In this document: in pieces, positions 50,544 to 59,445 of the stretch
How the letters are laid out: every line of letters starts with the position of its first letter
How positions within the stretch are numbered: the stretch's first letter is position 1
Made by a program: the position numbers and the translations under genes
Source of the DNA: Schauerella fraxinea
GTDB taxonomy: Bacteria > Pseudomonadota > Gammaproteobacteria > Burkholderiales > Burkholderiaceae_B
DNA: 64,000 nt
Direction of reading: 5' to 3'
NCBI GenBank assembly: GCA_030849945.1
Contig: JAVDKK010000002.1
Coordinates: 496,001-560,000, forward strand
Notes under the pieces: model-generated
Seen by the model: the letters and a program-made list of their open reading frames with translations, nothing else
What the model was told of the DNA's origin: nothing
Database searches by the model: none

Positions 50544-51479
50544 ATGACTCCCGAATACACCAACCGGCGCCTGCGGCGCATGGCGTCCATGACGTCGCTG
50601 GTGGTCGCCTTCTTCCTCGTCGGCATCAAAGGCTGGGCTTGGCTCGAGACCGGTTCCATCGCCATGCTTACCTCGGCCGCGGATGGCCTGGTCGACGTGG
50701 TCGCGTCACTCGTGACCTTCATCGGCGTGCGGTACTCCGAACGTCCGGCCGACCCCGGCCACCGCTTCGGGCACGGCAAGGCGGAAGCCGTTGCGGCGTT
50801 CATTCAAGCCTTGCTGTTGGCGGGCGTGGCGCTCGCCCTGGGCGTGGAGTCGGCCAAGCACCTGATCACGCCCGAACCCTTATCGGCCATCGGTCTGGGC
50901 ATCTGGGTCATCATCCTGAGCAGTATCGCGGCCGCCGGCCTGGTGAGCATGCAGACGTACGTGGTCAAGCGCACCGGATCCACCGCCATCGCAGCCGACC
51001 GCGCGCATTACGTCACCGATGTCGCGGTCAATCTGGCGGTGCTGTGTGCGCTGGTGCTGGAACGCACGATGGGCTGGACCCGTGCCGATGCCACCGGCGC
51101 GCTGCTGATCGCCGCCTACATGCTGTGGAATGCGCGCGGTATGGCGGTGCAAGCGCTGGATCAATTGCTCGATCGGGAGCTTGATGCGGCGTGCCGACAG
51201 CGCATCAAGGCCGCCATTCTTGCCTGCGACGGCGCGTTGGGCGTGCACGACCTGCGAACCCGCCACGGCGGCGACCGCATGTTTGTTGAATTTCATGTGG
51301 AAGTGGCCGGCGATATTTCGGTGCATGACGGCCATGAAATCGGCGATCGGGCGGAGGCGAGCGTGCGTGCCCTCTTCACCGCTGCGGATGTACTGGCGCA
51401 CATCGAACCGGCCGGCATCGACGATAAGCGGCTGGATCACGATCTGGTCGCGATGAATGGCCCGGTGGGCCGAAAGTAG
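50544..51479 (+). CDS. FieF-like cation efflux (CDF) protein
   Basis: 311 residues. 'TSAADGLVDVVASLVTF' (DxxxD in TM2) and 'DRAHYVTDVAVNLAVL' (HxxxD in TM5) are the transport-site motifs, and 'HDLRTRHGGDRMFVEFHVEV' is the cytosolic metal-sensing domain. It exports Zn, Fe or Cd from the cytoplasm. It follows phnM by 80 bases and is probably not functionally tied to it. An upstream start at 50508 is possible. Confidence 0.9.
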   Translation: MTPEYTNRRLRRMASMTSLVVAFFLVGIKGWAWLETGSIAMLTSAADGLVDVVASLVTFIGVRYSERPADPGHRFGHGKAEAVAAFIQALLLAGVALALGVESAKHLITPEPLSAIGLGIWVIILSSIAAAGLVSMQTYVVKRTGSTAIAADRAHYVTDVAVNLAVLCALVLERTMGWTRADATGALLIAAYMLWNARGMAVQALDQLLDRELDAACRQRIKAAILACDGALGVHDLRTRHGGDRMFVEFHVEVAGDISVHDGHEIGDRAEASVRALFTAADVLAHIEPAGIDDKRLDHDLVAMNGPVGRK

Positions 51480-51591
51480 GCCCCAAGCCGGCGCGGGAAA
51501 TAACGAGCGCGCGGCGCATGAGGCGATGAGCGCATCAAAGGGTTTCGGGCCGACACGAAAAGATGTCGGGCTACCTTCATCAGTCCACCGA

Positions 51592-52485
51592 TCAGGCCGT
51601 CCAGGCGTGAATATCGAGCACTGCGGCGGCGAATGCTTCCGGCGCTTCCTGCGGCAGATTGTGTCCGGCATTCGGCACCACACGGTTTTCATGGCGCCCC
51701 GTAAAGTGCTTCAAGGCCGGCCGTCCCTCGCCCACTTGCGCCACACCATCCGCGTCGCCCTCGAGCGTGATCGCAGGCACGGTAATCGGCGGCGTGGCGG
51801 CCAAGCGGCGTTCGATATCGTCGAACTGCGGGTCGCCATCGACCAATCCAAATCGATGCCGATAGGAATGGATGACCACATCGACGAAATCGGGATTGTC
51901 AAAGGCCGCAGCTGTGCGTGCGAACGTATCGTGGTGAAAGCCCCATGTAGGCGACCACAGCGACCACAACAGCCGACAGAATGCCTGCCGATTTTCAGTC
52001 AGCCCGGCGCGACCGCGTTCCCCATGAAAGTAATACTGGTACCACATCCGGTGCTCTTTCTTGGGGCCGGCCGGATGCATGGCGTGGGCAATATTCTGGA
52101 TGTTGTAGCCGTTGACAGACACCAGCCCCCGCGCACGTTGCGGATAGAGCGCGGCCACGACGCACGCCGCCCGGCCGCCCCAGTCGTAGCCCCCCAGCAC
52201 AGCCTGCTCGATGTGCAATGCATCGAGCAGCGCCAGGAGGTCTGCGCCCAACGCGCCCTGCTGCCCCGAACGCAGCGTGTCAGCATCGAGAAATCGCGTG
52301 GGCCCATATCCCCGAAGATAAGGTGAGATGACGCGAGCGCCCTGGGCGGCCAAACGCGGCGCGACGGCCTCATACGCGTGGATGTCGTAGGGAAAGCCGT
52401 GCGACAGAACGACCGGCCACCCATCGCTCGCGCCTTGTTCGTCATAGGCGATATCGAGCAAGGGCGTCGAAACACGCTTGAGCAT
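51592..52485 (-). CDS. Alpha/beta hydrolase, epoxide-hydrolase/dehalogenase type
   Basis: 297 residues. 'VVLSHGFPYDIHAYEAVAPR' carries the oxyanion-hole HG, 'VLGGYDWGGRAAC' has Asp as nucleophile in place of Ser, and 'RVVPNAGHNLPQEAPEAF' the catalytic His. Asp nucleophiles are found in epoxide hydrolases and haloacid/haloalkane dehalogenases. Its ATG directly abuts the stop of the molybdenum subunit gene upstream, so it is cotranscribed with the Pao-like oxidoreductase. Confidence 0.88.
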   Translation of the reverse strand: MLKRVSTPLLDIAYDEQGASDGWPVVLSHGFPYDIHAYEAVAPRLAAQGARVISPYLRGYGPTRFLDADTLRSGQQGALGADLLALLDALHIEQAVLGGYDWGGRAACVVAALYPQRARGLVSVNGYNIQNIAHAMHPAGPKKEHRMWYQYYFHGERGRAGLTENRQAFCRLLWSLWSPTWGFHHDTFARTAAAFDNPDFVDVVIHSYRHRFGLVDGDPQFDDIERRLAATPPITVPAITLEGDADGVAQVGEGRPALKHFTGRHENRVVPNAGHNLPQEAPEAFAAAVLDIHAWTA

Positions 52486-54720
52486 TTACGCCGCCCGCGT
52501 CGCCGGGACGTCCATCAGCTTCTCCAGCGAGATCGGCAAGCTGCGCACGCGTTTGCCAGTGGCGTGATACACGGCGTTGGCCACTGCGGCAGCGAGGCCA
52601 GTCATCCCGATCTCGCCAATGCCGCGCGCGCCCCACTCATTCAAATGCAGGTCGGGATAGTCCAGCAGAATGACTTGTGTTTCGGGCTGATCGGCGTGCA
52701 CCGGCACCATGTATTCGGCATAGTTGTTGTTGACCGGCAGGCCGTTGCGCTCGTCGAACTCGGCTTGCTCGAACAGCGCCATGCCCAGGCCCATCACGAT
52801 GGCGCCGTCGACCTGATTGCGCGCCGCCGTGGGGTTGATCACGCGCCCCACGTCGATCGCGCTCACCACGCGTGCCACACGCAAACGCGAGATGCCCGGA
52901 TCCCAGCGCACCTCAACGAAATGCACACCGAAAGACCGGAACGAAAATTCCTTGTTGCCATTGCCTTCGGTACGGCCGTGGCCTTCGGCGCTGGCAATGC
53001 GCTGCTTGGAAAGCAGCTCGCCAAACGGCATGCTGTTCGAACCCTGCACCAGCTTGCCGCCGGCGAGCGTGATGTCGTCGGCCTTGGCATCGGCGAACGG
53101 TGTGCCGGGATTGCCGGCATAGCCTTTCAACTGCTCGATCGCTTTGCGGGTTGCGTCGGCAATGGCAGGCATCACACTGGCCGTGGCCCACGAGCCGCCG
53201 GACACCGGCGCATCGGGGAAGGACGAATCGCCGAGCTTGACGTGGATCTTGTCCAACGGCAGCCCGGTAATGCTCGCTACCGTTTGCGCAGCGATCGTGT
53301 AGGTGCCTGTGCCGATATCCTGTACAGCACAGATTACCGTGGCCGTGCCGTCGGCATTCAGGCTCACGCGGGCCTCCGCCGGGGTGCGAAAGGCCTCCCA
53401 GTTGCAGGCCGCCATGCCGTAGCCGATCAACTCGGTACCGTCGCGCATCGCGCCCACTTGCGGATCGCGCTTATCCCAACCGAAGGCCTTGGCGGCCTGG
53501 TCGTACGCATCGTTCAAATGATTGCTCGACCAAGGCTGGTCGGTGCTCTCATCTTTCTGCGAGTAGTTGAGTTTGCGAAAGGCCAAAGGATCCTGTCCGG
53601 CTGCAAGCGCCATTTCATCGATGGCGGACTCGAGCGCGAAGAGCCCCGGCGCGGCGCCCGGTGCGCGCATGGAAGTGGGCGTACCGCGGTTGACCTGGGT
53701 CGTGTGATGGCTGACGAGTACATTCGGGCAGCTGTAAAGGCTGCTGGTCACGCTGCCACAGGTCTCGACATAGCCATCGGTAAACGACGTGCTGTTGATC
53801 GACTCATGGCGAATCGACACGAGTTTCCCCGCGGCATCGGTAGCCAAGCGAATATGCTGATGCGTTTCGGGGCGGTGGCCCGTGGTCGTGAACATCTGCG
53901 CACGCGGCACCACGAGCTGTACCGGCCGGCCGATTTCGCGGGCGGCGGCGCTTGCCGCAACCGAATGCGGCCACATCCAGAGCTTGGCGCCAAAGCCGGA
54001 GCCGATATAGGGCGCACGCACTTCCACTTGATCGGGTGTCAGACCAAACACGCGTGCCAGCGTATTGCGATGCACCGTGACACCCTGAGTGGCTTCGTAC
54101 ACATGCAACGTGCCGTCTTCCCAGTACGCCACCGTCGCATGCATTTCCATCGGATTGTGGGTTTCGACGGGCGTGGTGTAGACCGCATCGATGCGATGCA
54201 CGCCGCCATCGAATGCCGACTCGGGTTCGCCGCGGCGATGACCCTTGCCCGAATCCTTCGGCGCGGCGGCCTTGACCCCTTGCGCCAAGGTCGCGACCTG
54301 CGACTTGGCGGCGTCATAGCGCACGCGCACCTTGTAGGCGGCGGCACGGGCATTCTCAAAGGTGTCGGCCACGACCAGCGCCACGAACTGGCCGGCGTAC
54401 GACACGACGTCGTTTTCGAACGGCAGGCGGCGCTCATCCACGATAGCGCCCGACAAGGAGGTCACGGGCGACCCCATCGGCTGCGGCACCTTGAACAAGG
54501 CCGGAAAGTGATCGTGATGGAAAATGTCGACCACGCCCGGCGACTTGCGGGCGTCGTCCATGTCGATGCCGGCGATCTTGCCGCTGGCGACCGTGCTGAA
54601 CACGCCATAGCCAAAGGTCATGCCGTCGGGATGGTTGTCGGCAGCATATTTGGCGTGGCCGGTCACTTTCTCACGGCCTTCCACGCGGCGGGTTTCAACG
54701 CCGATTACGGTGTCATTCAT
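52486..54720 (-). CDS. paoC: Molybdopterin-binding subunit of a PaoABC-type aldehyde oxidoreductase
   Basis: 744 residues of the xanthine oxidase family. 'KYAADNHPDGMTFGYGVFST' starts the a/b-hammerhead domain, 'GSGFGAKLWMWPHSVAASA' binds the cofactor, and 'EWGARGIGEIGMTG' holds the catalytic Glu at the end. The length and the partner subunits fit E. coli PaoC. It oxidises aldehydes (often aromatic) to acids in the periplasm. The maturation factor PaoD is not in the window. Confidence 0.88.
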   Translation of the reverse strand: MNDTVIGVETRRVEGREKVTGHAKYAADNHPDGMTFGYGVFSTVASGKIAGIDMDDARKSPGVVDIFHHDHFPALFKVPQPMGSPVTSLSGAIVDERRLPFENDVVSYAGQFVALVVADTFENARAAAYKVRVRYDAAKSQVATLAQGVKAAAPKDSGKGHRRGEPESAFDGGVHRIDAVYTTPVETHNPMEMHATVAYWEDGTLHVYEATQGVTVHRNTLARVFGLTPDQVEVRAPYIGSGFGAKLWMWPHSVAASAAAREIGRPVQLVVPRAQMFTTTGHRPETHQHIRLATDAAGKLVSIRHESINSTSFTDGYVETCGSVTSSLYSCPNVLVSHHTTQVNRGTPTSMRAPGAAPGLFALESAIDEMALAAGQDPLAFRKLNYSQKDESTDQPWSSNHLNDAYDQAAKAFGWDKRDPQVGAMRDGTELIGYGMAACNWEAFRTPAEARVSLNADGTATVICAVQDIGTGTYTIAAQTVASITGLPLDKIHVKLGDSSFPDAPVSGGSWATASVMPAIADATRKAIEQLKGYAGNPGTPFADAKADDITLAGGKLVQGSNSMPFGELLSKQRIASAEGHGRTEGNGNKEFSFRSFGVHFVEVRWDPGISRLRVARVVSAIDVGRVINPTAARNQVDGAIVMGLGMALFEQAEFDERNGLPVNNNYAEYMVPVHADQPETQVILLDYPDLHLNEWGARGIGEIGMTGLAAAVANAVYHATGKRVRSLPISLEKLMDVPATRAA

Positions 54721-54747
54721 GACGCACTCCTATTGCGGTGTCGTGGC

Positions 54748-55731
54748 TCAGGCAACGAGCGTCGAAAGGTTGCGAACGATGGCCTGCTGGCCAAGCGGAA
54801 TCTTGTAGGCGTTGTGGCTCTGCGCCACGGCAGTCTTGAATGCCGCAGCGGCGGCCGCCTCGAACAGCGCCGGGCTTGGGCGCTGACCCACCAGTTGCGC
54901 CTCGGCCTCCGGGGCGCGCCAGGGCTTGGTGCCCACACCGCCCAGCGCGATGCGGGCCTGCTTGATCACCCCGCCTTCGAGCCGGATGATGATGGCGCTC
55001 GAGGCCAAAGCGAATTGATACGATGCCCGATCGCGCAACTTGAGATACGCCGACTTGGCACCCGCGAGCGGCGCATCCAGCGTTACGTGCGTGATTATCT
55101 CGTCGGTCATCAAGGCATGTTCTTTTTCCGGCGTGTCGCCCGGCAGAAGATGAAAGTCTGCGAACGCGATCTCGCGCGTGCCCTGTGGGCCCTGCACCGT
55201 GACGGTGGCGCCAATGGCGGCCATGGCCACGCACATGTCGGAGGGATGGCTGGCGATGCAGCTTTTGCTCGTGCCCAGCACCGCGTGCACACTGCGGTTG
55301 ATCCCGCCGACTGCGGCGCACCCCGATCCCGGCGTGCGCTTATTGCAGGGCGACACGCCATCGCGAAAATAATTGCATCGAACGCGCTGCATCACATTGC
55401 CGCCGGTAGTGGCCTTGTTGCGCAACTGTGTGGTCGCGCCCGAGAGCAGCGCTTGCGCGAGAACAGGATAGTCGGCCACGACCTTGGCGTGACGCGCCAA
55501 ATCCGTATTGGAGACCAGCGCCCCGATGCGCACGCGCCCATCGGGGAGCGACTCGATCTGCTTGAGCGCAACACGGTTGATATCGACCACGGCCACGGGG
55601 CGCATCACGTCGATCTTCATCAGATCGAGCAGCGTGGTGCCGCCGGCCAGAAATGCCGTGTTTTGCATCGCGGCGTGATTGGCTACCGCTTGGCCGACGT
55701 CGCCGGCGCGAGAATATTCGAAGTGTCGCAT
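54748..55731 (-). CDS. paoB: FAD-binding subunit of the aldehyde oxidoreductase
   Basis: 327 residues from the ATG at 55731, which overlaps the small-subunit stop by one base. 'FLAGGTTLLDLMKIDVMRP' and 'LSGATTQLRNKATTGGNVMQ' bind FAD. The Cys-rich insert 'RVRCNYFRDGVSPCNKRTPG' and 'SKSCIASHPSDMCVAM' matches the extra [4Fe-4S] of PaoB, absent in ordinary xanthine dehydrogenases. Confidence 0.9.
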   Translation of the reverse strand: MRHFEYSRAGDVGQAVANHAAMQNTAFLAGGTTLLDLMKIDVMRPVAVVDINRVALKQIESLPDGRVRIGALVSNTDLARHAKVVADYPVLAQALLSGATTQLRNKATTGGNVMQRVRCNYFRDGVSPCNKRTPGSGCAAVGGINRSVHAVLGTSKSCIASHPSDMCVAMAAIGATVTVQGPQGTREIAFADFHLLPGDTPEKEHALMTDEIITHVTLDAPLAGAKSAYLKLRDRASYQFALASSAIIIRLEGGVIKQARIALGGVGTKPWRAPEAEAQLVGQRPSPALFEAAAAAAFKTAVAQSHNAYKIPLGQQAIVRNLSTLVA

Positions 55732-56438
55732 CAGCTCACCTTCGGCATGTTGGTGCGCGCGGATTGCACCGCGGCGAGGATGTTCTTGTAGGCGCCACAG
55801 CGGCAGATATTGCCGCTCACGGCCTCGCGCACGCTGGCGTCGTCGCGACCGATCCGGGCATCTTTCAGGATGGCCACGGCCGACATCATTTGCCCCGACG
55901 TGCAATAGCCGCATTGATAGGCGTCATGCGCCCAGAAGGCTTCCTGAACGGGATGCAACGTGCCGTCTTGCGCCAGGCCTTCGATCGTGGTGATCTCATC
56001 GCCTTCGTGCATCACCGCCAGCGACAAACAGGAATTGACGGCCGTGCCGTTCACATGCAGCGTACAGGCCCCGCATTGACCGTGGTCGCAACCTTTCTTG
56101 GTGCCGGTGAGCCCGAGCTTTTCGCGCATGACGTCCAGCAGCACGGCGTTGGGCGGCACATTGACCGAGCGCGCCGCGCCGTTGACCACGAAATTGACGG
56201 TTTGCTCGCCCGGCGCCAGCGGCGTGGCTGCCGTGGGTGCAGCGGTTTCTGCTGCGGCCGCTGCGACGGGTGCGGCAGCCTGTGCCTGGCCGCGCGGGAT
56301 CAAGCCGCCACCGGTCACGGCCAACCCGGACGCGCCCATCGACATCAGGAACGAGCGCCTGGACGGCGCGGGGGCCGGCTCAGGCGACGGACAGGACGGA
56401 CAGGCGTGGGGCTTTTCGAAAATGTCGTGATCTGCCAT
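55731..56438 (-). CDS. paoA: 2Fe-2S subunit of the aldehyde oxidoreductase, Tat-exported
   Basis: 235 residues. A twin-arginine signal 'SRRSFLMSMGASGLAVTGGG' is preceded by a Cys/Pro-rich start. 'GCDHGQCGACTLHVNG', 'QCGYCTSGQMMSA' and 'SGNICRCGAYKNI' bind two [2Fe-2S] clusters. As in PaoABC, only this subunit carries the Tat signal and takes the folded complex to the periplasm. Start at 56438; the open frame beyond it lacks conserved residues. Confidence 0.9.
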   Translation of the reverse strand: MADHDIFEKPHACPSCPSPEPAPAPSRRSFLMSMGASGLAVTGGGLIPRGQAQAAAPVAAAAAETAAPTAATPLAPGEQTVNFVVNGAARSVNVPPNAVLLDVMREKLGLTGTKKGCDHGQCGACTLHVNGTAVNSCLSLAVMHEGDEITTIEGLAQDGTLHPVQEAFWAHDAYQCGYCTSGQMMSAVAILKDARIGRDDASVREAVSGNICRCGAYKNILAAVQSARTNMPKVS

Positions 56439-56625
56439 GGATAGCCTCGCAACGTTAATCGGGAATCGGACGATGGTGCCACGCGCCAGCGGCGCCGATG
56501 GCGAGCGGTCTTTCATACAGTGTGCAAAAAAGCGGGACAATGAAAGTGAACTCCCAAGCGGCAGCAAGTGTCGATCCTCTCGCATAACCGTATTCCCGTC
56601 AGTCTTCTCCATCAAGGAATGTCAT

Positions 56626-57540
56626 ATGGACAGCGCCGGCTTACAGTCGCTGACAGTTTTTCTACGGGTCGCACAGGCGCGCAGCTTTTCAGCGGCGGCG
56701 CAGAACCTGGGCTTATCGACGTCAGGCGTGAGCTATACGATCCGCCAGCTCGAGACCGCCCTGGGTGGGCGCCTTTTCAATCGCACCACCCGTAGCGTGA
56801 GCCTTACCGAGGCGGGCGAAAGCTTGCTCAATCAGATCACGCCCTTGATGGAAGATCTGCAGTTGGCGTTGGGCAAAGTGTCGCGTGCGTCGATGGAGTC
56901 GATGGGCACGCTGCGCCTGAATGTGCCGTCAGCGGCCAGCGATTACATCATCCGCCCCATGCTGCAGCGGTTTCTTACCACTTACCCCGATATCAATATC
57001 GAGGTCGCGGTGGACAACAGCCTGGTCGATATCGCCAGCCAGGGTTTCGACGCAGGGATTCGCTACGACAATATCCTGACCGACGACATGGTGGCCGTGC
57101 CGTTGATCACGAATATGCGCTTTGCCGTGGTGGCCGCGCCAGACTACGTGGCGCGTCACGGGTTGCCGCAGCACCCCCAGGATCTGCTGGCGCACGCCTG
57201 CGTGAACTACCGCAGCGCGCAGTCGGGGGCCTTGTATCGCTGGGAATTCGAGCGAGGCGATGAAAAGATGCGGGTGGCGGTGAATGGTCGCGTGGCGACC
57301 AACGATCCTGAGTTGATCTGCAAGGCCGCGCTCGATGGCTTTGGCTTTGCCTATCTGCACGAAGAACACGTGGCCGGCGCCATCGCGCGCGGCGAGCTGG
57401 TGCGCGTGCTTACCGACTGGATGCCGTCGACGGGGCTGTACCTGTACTACTACAGCCGCAAGGACATGCCCAAGAAGTTGCGCGTATTCATCGACTTCGC
57501 ACGGGCGTTTCTTGCCGCGTCGCCAATGCCGGCTCGCTAA
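56626..57540 (+). CDS. LysR-family regulator
   Basis: 304 residues; AAGGA before the ATG. 'LQSLTVFLRVAQARSFSAAA', 'QNLGLSTSGVSYTIRQLETA' and 'LGGRLFNRTTRSVSLTEAGE' form the winged helix of the CrgA/PA0477-like subgroup. 'VDIASQGFDAGIRYDNILTD' lies in the effector domain. Divergent from paoABC-hydrolase, so probably its regulator. Confidence 0.9.
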   Translation: MDSAGLQSLTVFLRVAQARSFSAAAQNLGLSTSGVSYTIRQLETALGGRLFNRTTRSVSLTEAGESLLNQITPLMEDLQLALGKVSRASMESMGTLRLNVPSAASDYIIRPMLQRFLTTYPDINIEVAVDNSLVDIASQGFDAGIRYDNILTDDMVAVPLITNMRFAVVAAPDYVARHGLPQHPQDLLAHACVNYRSAQSGALYRWEFERGDEKMRVAVNGRVATNDPELICKAALDGFGFAYLHEEHVAGAIARGELVRVLTDWMPSTGLYLYYYSRKDMPKKLRVFIDFARAFLAASPMPAR

Positions 57541-57618
57541 CGCTTGCACACGCGCTGGTGCCGATGGGTCATGCAGCGTGGGCGCATCGCTTACGCCAAG
57601 CATTGCCCCTTCCGCCCT

Positions 57619-58800
57619 TTACTGCGGGAGCACGCGCAACACCCGACCCTTCGGCTCATCGGTCAGTAGGTATAAAGCGCCATCGGGGCCGTCGCGCACA
57701 TCTCGAATCCGCGCATTCAGCTCCTTGAACAGAATCTCCTGTTCACCCGTAGGCACGCCTGCCGTCATTTTCACGCGGCGCACGCTCTTCTCAACCAGCG
57801 TCGACACGAAAATATCGCCTTGCCACGCGGCAAAACGCTCACCCGTATAGACGGCCATGCCCGACGGCGCCACCGAAGGCGTCCACACCAATAGCGGTGC
57901 CTGCGTGCCCGGCATCTGCGTAAACGGGGTGACGCGCGCGCCGGTGTAGTCCAACCCTTGCGTGGCCATGGGCCAGCCATAGTTGCCGCCCGCCGCCAGC
58001 AGATTGAGTTCATCGCCGCCGCGCGGCCCATGCTCGTTGGCGAACAGGCGTTTGGTCGCCGCGTCATACGCCAAGCCCTGCATATTGCGGTGGCCCATCG
58101 TGAAGATCTCGCCCGCCACGCCGGCGCGGCCCACGTAGGGGTTGTCGCGCGGGATCGACCCATCGCGATTCAGGCGCACCGTTTTGCCGAGGTGGTTGGC
58201 CGGGTTCTGCGCCTGTTCGCGCAGGTCGAAGCCGTCGCCGATCGACAGCACCAATGTGCCATCGGGCAGGAACACCAGCCGCCCACCGTTGTTCGATCCG
58301 CCGACTTTTGCCGGTTTGGCCTGAAACAGGGGCTGCACGTCGGTAAGCGCCATACCGTCGAGCCGGGCGCGCGACAGCTGCGTGTTGTTGGCCTGCTTGG
58401 TGCCGTACGTGTGCGTGAAATAGACCAGGCGATTGGTGGCGAAATCGGGATCGAGCGCCACTTCCATCAGCCCCGACTGGCGCATGTCACTTACGGGCGG
58501 CGTATTCGCAATGGCTTGTGGGGCCAGCTTGCCGGCGGCATCGATCAGGCGCAGACGCCCTGCCCGTTCGGTGACCAGCATGCCGCCGTCGGGCAGAAAG
58601 GCCAGCGACCAGGGATGTTCGAGCCCGGTCGCAACCGTATCGATCCGGTAAGGCACGGAGGCTTGGGCAGGCGTTGCTGGTGTGGTGGCGGTGAGTGTGG
58701 AGGCGCCTATCGTCGGCTGCGCGGCGGCCGGCATGCTCCCAAGCGCGATCGTGAAACTGCATAGCGCCAGGGCAGCCGTCGAGATCAAGTGCCGTGCCAT
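57619..58800 (-). CDS. PQQ-dependent aldose-sugar dehydrogenase (YliI/Asd-like)
   Basis: 393 residues: signal peptide MARHLISTAALALCSFTIAL cut after 'PAAAQ', then a six-blade propeller ('VATGLEHPWSLAFLPDGGML', 'GGSNNGGRLVFLPDGTLVLS', 'FTMGHRNMQGLAYDAATKRL', 'NEHGPRGGDELNLLAAGGNY'). It oxidises aldose sugars in the periplasm using PQQ. An ATG at 58863, with AGGGG 7 bases ahead and 8 bases after the upstream gene's stop, would add 21 residues and couple the two genes; which start is used is unclear. Confidence 0.85.
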   Translation of the reverse strand: MARHLISTAALALCSFTIALGSMPAAAQPTIGASTLTATTPATPAQASVPYRIDTVATGLEHPWSLAFLPDGGMLVTERAGRLRLIDAAGKLAPQAIANTPPVSDMRQSGLMEVALDPDFATNRLVYFTHTYGTKQANNTQLSRARLDGMALTDVQPLFQAKPAKVGGSNNGGRLVFLPDGTLVLSIGDGFDLREQAQNPANHLGKTVRLNRDGSIPRDNPYVGRAGVAGEIFTMGHRNMQGLAYDAATKRLFANEHGPRGGDELNLLAAGGNYGWPMATQGLDYTGARVTPFTQMPGTQAPLLVWTPSVAPSGMAVYTGERFAAWQGDIFVSTLVEKSVRRVKMTAGVPTGEQEILFKELNARIRDVRDGPDGALYLLTDEPKGRVLRVLPQ

Positions 58801-58852
58801 GCGTGTCGGCTGCAATGGCCTGACGGGGCCGGCAGTAGAGGCGCAATGGAAA

Positions 58853-59362
58853 TCAATCATCGATCGCCCCTGCTTGCATGGCAACCGGGGCGCACGTCTG
58901 CTGCGCTGCCCGGCGTGCCGCGCGCGACCACAGCAGATAAAACAGTCCGCCGCCTGCTGCGCCGCTTGCCGCCACCGCCACGGCACCCACGATGCTGCGG
59001 GTGGCCGCCACCAGCGTGGGCATGGGTGCTACCGCGTCGGCGATGAAAAAGGCGATCGTCAACGCGCACCACCCGCCGAGCGCAAACAAGGCGCCGCGCA
59101 CCCACCGGTAGCGGCGCGCCAGCCAGACCGCACAAGGCATTGCCGGGAGCAAGGCCGCTGCCGCAAGTCCGGCCATCGTCGGCGAAAACCCCAGCAGATC
59201 TTCCCCTGTGGTGCGCAAGCGGATGGCCGTGGGAATATCGACCCCCAGTTGCTGGATGTCGTAGAGATTGATCTGCGTTTGCACGATCGTGCCCACGAGC
59301 GTGGTGGCTGCCACAGCGGCGGCGAAGTGTCCTGCGGCGCGCAAGCGGCCTCGATGACGCAT
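58853..59362 (-). CDS. Four-span membrane protein of unknown family
   Basis: 169 residues. Hydrophobic segments at about 10-32, 60-82, 88-110 and 118-145; a periplasmic loop includes 'TQINLYDIQQLGVDIPTAIR'. The last codons overlap the sugar dehydrogenase leader region, so the pair is cotranscribed. It may anchor the dehydrogenase or pass electrons, which is speculation. No family recognised. Confidence 0.65.
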   Translation of the reverse strand: MRHRGRLRAAGHFAAAVAATTLVGTIVQTQINLYDIQQLGVDIPTAIRLRTTGEDLLGFSPTMAGLAAAALLPAMPCAVWLARRYRWVRGALFALGGWCALTIAFFIADAVAPMPTLVAATRSIVGAVAVAASGAAGGGLFYLLWSRAARRAAQQTCAPVAMQAGAIDD

Positions 59363-59445
59363 GGTCTATCCGTGTAATGTTCGGGGGGGATGCAAGGTTG
59401 ACTGACGCCAGGCTGAAAAGGTTCCGCCGGCGCCGCCGCACTGTA

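Noticed and set aside
51550..51569. CCGACA / TGTCGG hairpin between the CDF and hydrolase genes
   Set aside because: Only 6 bp of stem and no T-run, too weak to call a terminator.
52378..55791. A 1137-codon open frame on the plus strand opposite the hydrolase and paoC/paoB genes
   Set aside because: It is the antisense shadow of three well-recognised genes in GC-rich DNA; its translation is His/Arg-rich with no domain.
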